A stretch of 64,000 nt of DNA from Chitinophaga eiseniae. GTDB lineage: Bacteria; Bacteroidota; Bacteroidia; Chitinophagales; Chitinophagaceae. The stretch's first letter is position 1; the number at the start of each line of letters is the position of its first letter. This document shows positions 34,947 to 44,200 of the stretch, piece after piece. The stretch is from NCBI RefSeq assembly GCF_900167135.1, contig NZ_FUWZ01000002.1, positions 1,948,651 to 2,012,650 on the forward strand, given 5' to 3'. The notes beneath the pieces were generated by a model, which saw only the letters and a list, made by a program, of their open reading frames with translations, did no database searches and was not told the DNA's origin. A program made the position numbers and the translations under genes.

Positions 34947-37274
34947 ATGGCAAGAAAACTGAACAAGCAGGATGCGTTGGACTATCATGCAAAGGGACGG
35001 CCGGGCAAGATCGAAGTAATACCTACGAAAGATACTAAAACACAATGGGACCTCTCCCTGGCCTATTCTCCGGGTGTTGCCGAACCTTGCAAGGAGATTC
35101 ACAGAGATGTAGAAAATGTTTATAAATATACCGCCAAAGGTAATCTGGTAGGGGTTATCAGCAATGGTACCGCCGTGCTGGGCCTGGGCGACATCGGACC
35201 TGAAGCCGGTAAACCTGTGATGGAAGGAAAGGCGGTGCTGTTCAAGATATTTGCCGATATCGATGTATTTGATATTGAACTGAATACTAAAGATCCCGAT
35301 AGTTTTGTGGCAGCAGTAAAAGCGCTGGAACCTACTTTCGGCGGTATCAATCTCGAAGATATCAAAAGCCCTGAGTGCTTTGAGATCGAAGACAGGCTGC
35401 GCAAGGAATTGAAAATACCAGTGATGCACGACGACCAGCACGGTACCGCTATCATTTCCGCGGCCGCACTGCTCAATGCGCTGGACCTGGTGAAGAAAAA
35501 AATTGACAAAATAAAAATAGTGGTGAATGGCGCAGGAGCCGCTGCCATGGCCTGTGTAAGGCTGTATGCGGCACTGGGCGCCAAACCGGAAAACTTCATC
35601 CTGTTCGATAAGGACGGCGTGCTGAACAAGTCCCGCACAGACCTTACCGAAAGACACATGCAGTTTGCTACCACTTCCAAAGTAAGCACGCTCACAGAAG
35701 CAATGAAAGGCGCTGATGTGTTCCTCGGTCTCTCCGTAGGCAACGTGGTAACGCCTGAAATGGTGAAGAGCATGGCTAAAAACCCGATCGTGTTCGCCAT
35801 GGCCAACCCCGATCCGGAAATTGCCTACGATACCGCTATCGCCTCCAGGCCGGATATCATTATGGCCACCGGCCGCTCCGATTACCCTAACCAGGTAAAC
35901 AACGTCCTCGGATTCCCTTACATCTTCCGCGGTGCGCTGGACGTGAGAGCCACCCAGATCAACGAAGCCATGAAACTGGCTGCCGTACGGGCGCTCGCCG
36001 AACTGGCCAAATCCCCCGTGCCGGATATCGTGAACCTGGCCTACAATGAAAGAAACATCGTTTTCGGACCTAAATATATTATTCCCAAACCGCTGGACCC
36101 CCGCCTGTTAAGCACCGTAGCGCCCGCAGTAGCGAAAGCCGCGATGGAAAGCGGTGTAGCGCACAATGCGATCACCGATTGGGAGGCTTACAAACAGGAG
36201 CTCAACAACCGCCTGGGCCTGGATAACCAGCTGTTCAGGGTGATTGGCACCAAAGCCCGCCGCGACCCGCGCAAGGTCGTATTCGCGGAAGCCGACAACG
36301 TGAAAATCCTGAAAGCCGCTCAGGTGGTGAACGACGAAAATATCGCGTTCCCTATCCTGTTAGGCAACGAAGCCCGCATCCGCCAGATCATGCTCGAAAA
36401 CTCCATCGAGATCGACGACGTGGTGATCATCGACCCGAAAAGCGATGAAATGCAGGCAAAACGTCACCAATTTGGTGATCTCTTCTTCGAAAAACGTAAA
36501 CGCAAAGGCTTTAACCTGTATGAAGCCCGCAAAATCATGCGCGAACGCAACTATTTCGGCTGCATGATGGTGGAAACAGGAGAAGCGGATGCCCTGATTT
36601 CCGGCCTTACCCGCAAGTATCCCGACACCATCCGTCCGGCCCTGCAGGTGATTGGTATGGAAGACGGTGTGAAACGTGTGGCAGGTATGTACATCATCAA
36701 TACCAAACGCGGACCGCTGTTTCTCGCCGATACCACGGTAAACTTCAATCCTACTGCGGAAGAGCTGGCAGACATTACCCTGATGGTGGCGAAAGAAGTG
36801 AGACACTTCAACATTACGCCCCGTATCGCGATGCTGTCCTACTCCAACTTCGGCTCCAGCCAAACGCCGGAAGCCCAGCTGGTTGCCAAAGCACGGGAAA
36901 TCGTGAAACAACGTGACCCCCGGCTGGTAGTAGATGGCGAAATCCAGGCGGCCATGGCCTTCAACAAGGAGATCCTGAAAGACAACTATCCGTTCACCGA
37001 ACTGATGAACGAGGAAGTGAACACCCTCATCTTCCCGAACCTCACCGCCGGTAACGTAGCTTATAACCTGCTGCAGGAAGTAGCCGGCTTCGATGCCATC
37101 GGCCCGGTATTGCTGGGTATGAAAAAACCGGTGCACATCCTGCAGCTGGGCAGCACTGTAAGGCAGATCGTGAACATGGTGAACATCGCTGTGGTGGACG
37201 CCCAGGAGAAATGCCGCAAAGTGGCGGAGTGTAAAGAGGAAAAAGCCAGAGCGGACAAGAAAAAGAAAAAATAG
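34947..37274 (+). CDS. maeB: NADP-dependent malic enzyme fused to phosphotransacetylase-like domain
   Basis: 775 residues. Residues ~1-430 are malic enzyme (DLSLAYSPGVAEPCKEI; catalytic and metal region PVMHDDQHGTAI; Rossmann VVNGAGAAAMAC); residues ~440-760 resemble phosphotransacetylase (VFAEADNVKILKAAQ; LLGMKKPVHILQLGS). The enzyme decarboxylates malate to pyruvate with NADP+; in this fusion class the PTA-like domain is thought to act in acetyl-CoA regulation and oligomerisation. A TATATTGC near 34913 may be a weak -7 box. A long hairpin element starts one base after the stop. Confidence 0.95.
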   Translation: MARKLNKQDALDYHAKGRPGKIEVIPTKDTKTQWDLSLAYSPGVAEPCKEIHRDVENVYKYTAKGNLVGVISNGTAVLGLGDIGPEAGKPVMEGKAVLFKIFADIDVFDIELNTKDPDSFVAAVKALEPTFGGINLEDIKSPECFEIEDRLRKELKIPVMHDDQHGTAIISAAALLNALDLVKKKIDKIKIVVNGAGAAAMACVRLYAALGAKPENFILFDKDGVLNKSRTDLTERHMQFATTSKVSTLTEAMKGADVFLGLSVGNVVTPEMVKSMAKNPIVFAMANPDPEIAYDTAIASRPDIIMATGRSDYPNQVNNVLGFPYIFRGALDVRATQINEAMKLAAVRALAELAKSPVPDIVNLAYNERNIVFGPKYIIPKPLDPRLLSTVAPAVAKAAMESGVAHNAITDWEAYKQELNNRLGLDNQLFRVIGTKARRDPRKVVFAEADNVKILKAAQVVNDENIAFPILLGNEARIRQIMLENSIEIDDVVIIDPKSDEMQAKRHQFGDLFFEKRKRKGFNLYEARKIMRERNYFGCMMVETGEADALISGLTRKYPDTIRPALQVIGMEDGVKRVAGMYIINTKRGPLFLADTTVNFNPTAEELADITLMVAKEVRHFNITPRIAMLSYSNFGSSQTPEAQLVAKAREIVKQRDPRLVVDGEIQAAMAFNKEILKDNYPFTELMNEEVNTLIFPNLTAGNVAYNLLQEVAGFDAIGPVLLGMKKPVHILQLGSTVRQIVNMVNIAVVDAQEKCRKVAECKEEKARADKKKKK

Positions 37275-37275
37275 T

Positions 37276-37435
37276 CACGCAAAGGCGCAAAGCAGCAAAG
37301 AACGCAAAGATTTAAATATAAGCGAGCTAAGAAAATAAAGGAGCGAAGATCAGCAATAGCTGGTTTTCGCTCCTTTATTTTCTTATTAATCTTAAAAAAT
37401 CCTTTGTGTTCTTTGCTGCTTTGCGCCTTTGCGTG
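37276..37435. repeat. Long nested hairpin element, copy A
   Basis: Outer arms: 37276-37312 and 37398-37435, nearly complementary, the first 25 bases identical to copy B at 62207. Inner stem: 37328-37347 with 37366-37385, 20 perfect pairs. It begins one base after the maeB stop and ends 23 bases before the next start. It may act as a terminator; the shared arms suggest a dispersed palindromic repeat. Confidence 0.85.
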
Positions 37436-37446
37436 CCCCGTTTGAT

Positions 37447-37454
37447 TAAATTTG
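37447..37454 (+). promoter_or_regulatory. Possible -7 element of the gene at 37459
   Basis: TAAATTTG lies 4 bases before the ATG, just beyond the end of the hairpin element, suggesting a leaderless transcript. Confidence 0.35.
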
Positions 37455-37458
37455 TCTT

Positions 37459-38490
37459 ATGCAGACAATCTCCAAAAAGAAGATATTTTTTCCGATCAAC
37501 GAGGCTTTCCGTAACTACCTTAAATTGTATGAACGGGAGGTGAAGTTGCCCCTGACTTACCAGGAACTGCGCTATTATGAGCACTCCATTTCCGTATACG
37601 ACAAGGACGGTAAAGATACGCTCTGGGAAACCGTGTTCTATCCGCAGAGCACCATGAGCGCCATTCATGCCGGTTTGAAACGGATTTACTCCATCCTGAA
37701 AGCCGGCGGTGACCAGACAGCGGAAGAACACCTGCATATAGAACGGATCGACTACTGCACTTTTGGGAACTCCCATCCTTTCCGTATCAAAATCGTCAAT
37801 AATTACAATGAGGTATACGACTATTTCTACATCAAGGTGGCCGACGCGTCCCGTATCTACGGGCTCGAACTGGAACACATCCTGTCGCCCTACTGGATGA
37901 ACTTCCTGATCGATGGTAACACCCTGGTGGAAGAACACATTGCCGGCGTGCCCGGAGATCAGTTTATCCTGCATTATCTTGACAGGATGGACTTTAACCC
38001 CAAACGTATCGCCAAAGAATTCGTTAAGTTCAACGAACGCTGTTTTGTGCGGCTGCTGGGCGATATGCGCTCCTATAACTTCATCATCGATATCACCCCG
38101 GATTTTGATGATGTGCAGTTCCGTATCCGCGCCATCGACTTTGACCAGCAGTTTTACGAAGGCCGCCGCACCCTGTATATGCCGCAGTTCTTTAAGGAGA
38201 ACCGCGTGTTTGTGGAACTGGCCATGAAACACCTCAACGCTGAAGTGGTGAAGCAGTATCAGCAAGAGGAGCGGGCGCTGATAGCGCGCCGTCTAAAGGT
38301 ACAGCGGCACCGTATCAAAGACCTGCGGGACGTGATTATGACCGACAAGGTATCTTTCCCGGAGAAAGTACAGCAGCTGGGAGATGAGTTGGCAGAGTAC
38401 TATCACGATGCCGTTTTTTCACGTTGTAAAACCATGGGCGAAATTATCGAGCGCAGTTTGAAACGCTTGCTGGTAAGCAGTTTGCGTTAA
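37459..38490 (+). CDS. Conserved-looking protein with kinase-like catalytic motifs
   Basis: 343 residues, no signal peptide or membrane span. I know no named family for it. Residues 201-207 (GDMRSYN; Asp202, Asn207) followed by IDFDQQ (Asp227, Asp229) resemble the catalytic loop and metal-binding DxD of aminoglycoside-phosphotransferase/HipA-type kinases, while the N-terminal half lacks an obvious glycine-rich loop. The C-terminus (~265-343) is helical and highly charged (RRLKVQRHRIKDLRDVIM). 62 bp upstream of the MlaE-like permease. A kinase or pseudokinase is only a hypothesis. Confidence 0.7.
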   Translation: MQTISKKKIFFPINEAFRNYLKLYEREVKLPLTYQELRYYEHSISVYDKDGKDTLWETVFYPQSTMSAIHAGLKRIYSILKAGGDQTAEEHLHIERIDYCTFGNSHPFRIKIVNNYNEVYDYFYIKVADASRIYGLELEHILSPYWMNFLIDGNTLVEEHIAGVPGDQFILHYLDRMDFNPKRIAKEFVKFNERCFVRLLGDMRSYNFIIDITPDFDDVQFRIRAIDFDQQFYEGRRTLYMPQFFKENRVFVELAMKHLNAEVVKQYQQEERALIARRLKVQRHRIKDLRDVIMTDKVSFPEKVQQLGDELAEYYHDAVFSRCKTMGEIIERSLKRLLVSSLR

Positions 38491-38537
38491 CCGCACCATA
38501 AAATCTTAAATTCGGGTCGGATTGGCAAAATCCTTCA

Positions 38538-38545
38538 TATCTTTG
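38538..38545 (+). promoter_or_regulatory. Possible -7 element of the MlaE-like gene
   Basis: TATCTTTG ends 7 bases before the ATG at 38553. A TTG at 38522-38524 is closer than the normal -33 spacing. Confidence 0.35.
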
Positions 38546-38552
38546 ACCAGCT

Positions 38553-39296
38553 ATGGAATTCAGATTCTTTTATCACTTTGGAAATTTTCTGCTGATGCTG
38601 AAGGGCATGTTTTCCCGTCCGGAAAACATGAAGATGTACTGGAAGCAATTTATGCAGCAGTGCGTAGATATTGGCGTAGGATCGTTAGGGATAGTCTTTA
38701 TTATTTCCCTGTTCATGGGAGGGGTTACCACCCTGCAAACCGCCTACCAGCTGGTGAGCCCTATCATTCCCAAGAGCACCATCGCGCAGGTGGTGCGGGA
38801 CACCATCATCCTGGAATTTGCGCCTACCCTTACCAGCATCGTACTGGCCGGGGTGATCGGCTCTAAAATAGCCTCTGAGCTGGGCAATATGCGTATCTCC
38901 GAACAGATAGACGCGCTGGAAATTATGGGTATCAATACCAAGGGGTACCTGATACTGCCCAAGATCCTGGCGGCCACCCTGATGATCCCGTTGCTGGTAG
39001 CCATTGCGGGTTTCCTCGGTATCTGGGGCGGCAAAGAAGCGGGCGTGCTGTCCGGCGTGCTCTCCAGTGAACAGTTCATGATGGGGCTGCGGCAGGAGTT
39101 TAAGGCGTACAACGTATTTTTTGCCATGGCCAAATCCTATACGTTCGGGTTTATCATCGCCAGCGTGTCGGCCTATTACGGCTATAACGTACAGGGCGGC
39201 GCCCTCGAGATCGGTAAAGCCAGTACGACTGCGGTGGTAGTAAGCTGCGTACTGATATTATTTATGGACTACGCGTTAACGGCTATATTACTGTAA
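38553..39296 (+). CDS. mlaE: MlaE-family ABC transporter permease
   Basis: 247 residues with about five or six membrane segments and the MlaE signatures: GVGSLGIVFIISLFMGGV near residue 50, PTLTSIVLAGVIGSKIASELG, and MRISEQIDALEIMGIN, the cytoplasmic coupling helix. It pairs with the ATPase 2 bp downstream. MlaE-type importers move phospholipids between outer and inner membranes with an MCE-domain partner (MlaD); no MCE gene follows here. The symbol rests on family membership. Confidence 0.9.
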   Translation: MEFRFFYHFGNFLLMLKGMFSRPENMKMYWKQFMQQCVDIGVGSLGIVFIISLFMGGVTTLQTAYQLVSPIIPKSTIAQVVRDTIILEFAPTLTSIVLAGVIGSKIASELGNMRISEQIDALEIMGINTKGYLILPKILAATLMIPLLVAIAGFLGIWGGKEAGVLSGVLSSEQFMMGLRQEFKAYNVFFAMAKSYTFGFIIASVSAYYGYNVQGGALEIGKASTTAVVVSCVLILFMDYALTAILL

Positions 39297-39298
39297 CC

Positions 39299-40123
39299 AT
39301 GATTGAACTGAAAGATATTACCAAAGGCTTTGGAGATAAGGAGATACTGAAAGGCGTTTCGGCCACTATGGAGTCCGGTAAGGTAAACCTGATCATCGGC
39401 GCCAGCGGTAGCGGTAAAACCGTGATGATGAAATGTATCGTGGGCCTGATGAAGGTAGACTCCGGGTCCATACTTTATGATAACCAGGATTTTACAGCCA
39501 TGGACCACCGGGCTAAAAAGGAAATCCGCCAGCAGATCGGCATGCTGTTCCAAGGGTCTGCCCTGTTCGATAGTATGACTGTAGAACAAAATGTGATGTT
39601 CCCGCTGGAAATGTTCAGCAAAGACTCCTTAAAAGAGCGGAAAAAGCGGGTGGACGAATGCCTGGAGAGAGTGCAGCTGAAAGATGCCGCCAAAAAATTC
39701 CCCGCCGAAATCTCCGGTGGTATGAAAAAAAGAGTAGGGATTGCCCGTGCTATCGTACTGAATCCCAAATACCTGTTCTGTGACGAACCCAACTCCGGCC
39801 TGGACCCTCAGACTTCCCTGCTGATAGACCAACTGATCAAAGAACTGACCCAGGAATATAATATTACCACGGTCATCAATACCCACGATATGAACACCGT
39901 AATGGAAAGCGGCGACCATATCGTATATATGTATCAGGGACAGAAGCAGTGGGAAGGCAGCAATAAAGAGATTGTCTTCAGTAAAGACCAGCAACTCAAC
40001 GACTTCATTTTCGCTTCCGAGTTCCTCCGGGATGCCAAAGAAATGCGCCAGCTGGACATGTTCAAGGACAGCAAATGGAAAGATCAGCTGGAAGAACAGC
40101 TGAAGCGCGACGGCAAAAAGTAA
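39299..40123 (+). CDS. mlaF: MlaF-like ABC transporter ATPase
   Basis: 274 residues: Walker A GASGSGKTV (residues ~37-45), Q-loop IGMLFQGSALFDSMTV (characteristic of MlaF/TtgA-type ATPases), signature ISGGMKKRVGIARAI, Walker B LFCDEPNSGLDP and H-loop NTHDM. Two bases separate it from the MlaE stop, so the two form a transporter unit. The last ~30 residues are a charged helical tail. Confidence 0.92.
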   Translation: MIELKDITKGFGDKEILKGVSATMESGKVNLIIGASGSGKTVMMKCIVGLMKVDSGSILYDNQDFTAMDHRAKKEIRQQIGMLFQGSALFDSMTVEQNVMFPLEMFSKDSLKERKKRVDECLERVQLKDAAKKFPAEISGGMKKRVGIARAIVLNPKYLFCDEPNSGLDPQTSLLIDQLIKELTQEYNITTVINTHDMNTVMESGDHIVYMYQGQKQWEGSNKEIVFSKDQQLNDFIFASEFLRDAKEMRQLDMFKDSKWKDQLEEQLKRDGKK

Positions 40124-40163
40124 TTTCCCTGCGAATTGGTAGCTTTATCTTAAAGGCCATAAA

Positions 40164-40194
40164 TTGCAGAATTATGGAAATCGGCTTATTTTTG
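40164..40194 (+). promoter_or_regulatory. Bacteroidota-type promoter of sucD
   Basis: TTG (40164-40166) and TATTTTTG (40187-40194) are separated by 20 bases, matching the -33 TTG / -7 TAnnTTTG arrangement. It predicts a ~45-base leader before the ATG at 40246. It is the best full promoter match in the window. Confidence 0.6.
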
Positions 40195-40245
40195 CCGCAC
40201 CTATAGAAGAAACATATAAAATAATAAACCAATAAAACAAGCGCG

Positions 40246-41133
40246 ATGAGTGTTTTAGTTAATAAGGATAGCAAAGTGATCGTGCAGGGATTTACCGGTA
40301 CTGAAGGTACTTTCCATGCTACACAGATGATCGAATACGGTACCCAGGTTGTAGGCGGTGTTACCCCCGGTAAAGGCGGTACTTCCCACCTGGAACGCCC
40401 GGTGTTCAACACCGTGGCCGATGCGGTAAAAGCTACCGGCGCCAATGTATCTATCATTTTTGTACCGCCGGCATTTGCCGCAGACGCGATCATGGAAGCT
40501 GCCGAAGCTGGTATTGCCCTGGTAGTATGTATTACGGAAGGTATCCCTGTTCAGGACATGATCAAGGCGAAAAACTTCCTGCAAGGTTCCAATACCCGCC
40601 TCATCGGACCTAACTGCCCCGGTGTTATCACCGCTGAAGAAGCGAAAGTGGGTATCATGCCCGGCTTCATCTTCAAAAAAGGTAAAATCGGTATCGTATC
40701 CAAATCCGGTACCCTGACCTACGAAGCTGCTGATCAGGTAGTTAAAGCTGGCCTGGGTGTTTCTACCGCTATCGGTATCGGTGGCGACCCGATCATCGGT
40801 ACCCCCACCAAAGAAGCCGTGGAACTGCTGATGAACGACCCTGAAACAGAAGGTATCATCATGATCGGCGAAATCGGCGGTAGCATGGAAGCTGACGCTG
40901 CCCGCTGGATCAAAGAATACGGCACCAAACCAGTAGTAGGCTTCATCGCCGGCCAGACAGCGCCTCCGGGCCGCCGTATGGGCCACGCCGGTGCTATCAT
41001 CGGTGGTGCGGAAGATACTGCTGCCGCTAAAATGAAAATCATGGCGGAATGCGGCGTTACCGTAGTGGAAAGCCCTGCCAACATCGGTAAAACGATGGCT
41101 GAAGTGCTGAGCAAAAAGGCTGCACTGGCTTAA
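40246..41133 (+). CDS. sucD: Succinyl-CoA ligase (ADP-forming) alpha subunit
   Basis: 295 residues. The CoA-binding Rossmann N-terminus (VQGFTGTEGTFHATQM), the VGGVTPGKGG segment and GPNCPGVI are present. The phosphohistidine is His247 in RRMGHAGAIIGG. The enzyme converts succinyl-CoA to succinate with nucleotide triphosphate formation in the TCA cycle. The beta-subunit gene sucC is not in the window. A strong terminator follows. Confidence 0.96.
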   Translation: MSVLVNKDSKVIVQGFTGTEGTFHATQMIEYGTQVVGGVTPGKGGTSHLERPVFNTVADAVKATGANVSIIFVPPAFAADAIMEAAEAGIALVVCITEGIPVQDMIKAKNFLQGSNTRLIGPNCPGVITAEEAKVGIMPGFIFKKGKIGIVSKSGTLTYEAADQVVKAGLGVSTAIGIGGDPIIGTPTKEAVELLMNDPETEGIIMIGEIGGSMEADAARWIKEYGTKPVVGFIAGQTAPPGRRMGHAGAIIGGAEDTAAAKMKIMAECGVTVVESPANIGKTMAEVLSKKAALA

Positions 41134-41153
41134 TCAGTTTACCCACATATTTG

Positions 41154-41201
41154 AAAGGTGAAAAGTGAAGCGGGTCTCCCAGCACTTTTCACCTTTTTTT
41201 T
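41154..41201 (+). terminator. Rho-independent terminator after sucD
   Basis: AAAGGTGAAAAGTG (41154-41167) pairs with CACTTTTCACCTTT starting at 41183, followed by a long T run. Confidence 0.9.
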
Positions 41202-41277
41202 GACCCCCTTATGGAAACCCGTATAATTCCTGCATCCTGTACAAAAAGAACTAACTTACCCGTAAATAGCGATATAT

Positions 41278-44200
41278 ATGCGTTTATGCCTCTCATTATT
41301 CATTGTTTTATTCTTAACCAACAGCGTGATGGCTCAGACCTATTATGACAATTCCTGGAAGAAAGTGGCTGCCCTCGACGAAAAAAATCTGCCTAAATCC
41401 GCGCTGGGAGAAGTAGACCTGATCTATGCCCGTGCAGTGAAAGACAACCTGCCGGCCCAGCAGATCAAAGCGCTCATCTATCAGATGAAATATGCCGACC
41501 AGCTGAGCGACAGCAGCATCCAGCAAAATCTGGAAAAACTCGATCAGAAGACCGCCGCGGCTAAAGGCGCCCAGCAGGCCATCCTGCAAAGCATCAAAGC
41601 CGAAGTACTGCTGAACTACCTCCGCAATAACCGGTACCGGCTCTATAACCGCACCGCCATTGCAGAAGAAAAACCAGGCCCGGATATTACCACCTGGAGC
41701 CAGGACTACCTCCACCGCCAGATCACCGCAGCCTACCAGGCATCGCTCGCCGACAAAGCCACCCTGGAAAAAACACCCATCGGGGATTTTGATCCCATCC
41801 TGATCAAAGGCGCCGGCACCCGCCAGCTCCGCCCTGTTCTGTTCGACCTGCTGGCCCACCGTGCACTGGACTATTTTAAATCCGGCGAAAATACCCTCGC
41901 CAAACCAGTGGACCAGTTTGAACTCGACGATCCTGCCGCTTTCGCGCCAGCTGCCGCCTTCGCCCGGCACACGTTTGCCGCTACCGACAAAACATCGCTG
42001 CAATACCAGGCCATCCTGGTGCTGCAACAACTGACACGCCTGCACGAAAACGATAAAGCAGCCCTGCTGGACATTGACCTCGAAAGGATCCAATACATGC
42101 AGCAGATCTCAGTAGCGGAAGATAAAACCACCCGGTACCGCAAAGCCCTGGAGGAAATGACGGTCGTCTACAACAGTGAAAAAGAAGTGACCGGCGTGCT
42201 GGCCCTGCTGGCCAATACCTATATCGGCAACGCCCTGTACGGTAAAGCCGACAGTACTGCCAACCTGAAAAAAGCCAAAGAAATATGTGAACAGGCTATA
42301 CAGAAAGGCCCCGGCACACAAGGTGCAGCTGACTGCTCCAACCTGTTGGCCGAAATCAAAGCGCAATCCCTGGAACTGATGACAGAAAAGGTAAACATAC
42401 CCTCCCTGCCTTTCCGTACATTAGTGAAATACAAAAACGCTGACAAAATATACCTGCGCGTACTGCAGGTGGATGAGGCTTTTGCCGCCGCCCTCCGCCT
42501 GGCGCAGAATGATTACACCGATCGCCAGAACAGGTACTGGAGACTGTTGCTGGACAAAAAACCGGTGAAAGCCTGGGAACAATCCCTGCCAGACCCGAAA
42601 GACTACAACCACCACGCGGCAGAAATAAAAATCGATGCGCTCCCGCTGGGACAATACATTATCCTCGCCAGCGTGAAACCTGGTTTCGATCTGAAAGAAA
42701 ACCCCATGGCACTGCAATTTGCCTGGGTGTCCAACATCAGCTACCTGGAAAACAATGCAAAATTCATCGCGCTGGACCGCAGCACCGGTAAACCGCTGCC
42801 AGGTACCAAACTGACCGCCTTCAGCCAGGAATGGGCCGATGGAAAAGAAAAATGGGTGCAGCTGCAATCTACAGTTACCGATGCCAACGGCACCGCCGAA
42901 CTGAACGTGAAAGGTACTACCAACCGCTCCGTACGGCTCAAATGGGAACGCCAGGGAGATATCCTGTTCCTCGATGATCACAAATACATCTATCACTATA
43001 ACGAAGGGGAACCCAAATCTAAACCACATATCTTCCTGTTCTCCGACAGAAGCATCTACCGTCCCGGCCAGACGCTTTATTTCAAAGGGATCGTATTGCA
43101 ACAGGAAGCCGGTAAGAAAACCAGTCACCTGGTCAAAGGCTTGAAAAGCACCCTGATTTTAACGGATGCCAACAGTGAGAAAGTAGACACCATCGTGGTG
43201 ACCTCCAACGAATACGGTGCTTTCTCCGGTAAAATCGTACTGCCGGAAGGCCGCCTCAATGGCAACTATTTCCTGCGGGATGCGAAAAGTTATGGTGTGC
43301 ACACCTTCCGTGTGGAAGAATACAAACGCCCGAAATTCTATGTGGAGTTTGATACCATCAAAGGCAGTTATCGTTTGGGGGAAACCGTTACCACACAAGG
43401 TAAAGCCCTGGCCTACGCCGGTAACAACATCAACGGCGCTACGGTGAAATACCGCGTGGAAAGAAGGACCCGCTTCCCATACCCCTGGTTATTCAGAGGG
43501 TATTTGCCCGCAGGCACGTCCCGTGAAATAGCTCATGGTGAAACTACCACCGACGAGAACGGCCACTTTAAGGTAAGTTTCCCTGCATCGCCGGATAAGA
43601 CGGTATCACCCGATCAGAAGCCCATCTTTACCTATATCGTATCAGCAGACGTAACGGACCTGAACGGCGAAACCCGCAGCGCCAGCCAGTCTGTAGCTGC
43701 CGGTTACCAATCGGTGGAAATTAATGTGCAGGTGCCGGAGCGTGTAGAAATCAGCGCCCTGAAAGATGTCCGCGTTTTTACCCGCAACCTGAACGGCGCA
43801 TTTGAACAGCTCTCCGTTAAAGTAGCGGTACAACCGCTGGAACCGAACAAACGACTGCTGCGTCCCCGTTACTGGGAGCAGGCAGACCAGTTCGCCATCA
43901 CGGAAGCGGCCTACATCAAAGATTTCCCGCTGGACATCTACCATGATGAAGACGAAAAAGACAAATGGCCCCGTAAACCAGCGGTATCGGAACAACAGTT
44001 CACCAGCACCGCTACCGGCGAAGTGGCTTTAGATAGCAAAAAACTGACCCCAGGCTACTACGAACTGGTGGTAAGCGCTACCGATAAAAACGGACAGCCT
44101 GTTGTACAGAAAGCAGTGTTTGAACTGGTAGACCCACGCGTTAAAACGCTGGCGGCTCCCGCTTACTTATGGAGCTATCAGCCGGAAGAGAAGACAGAGC

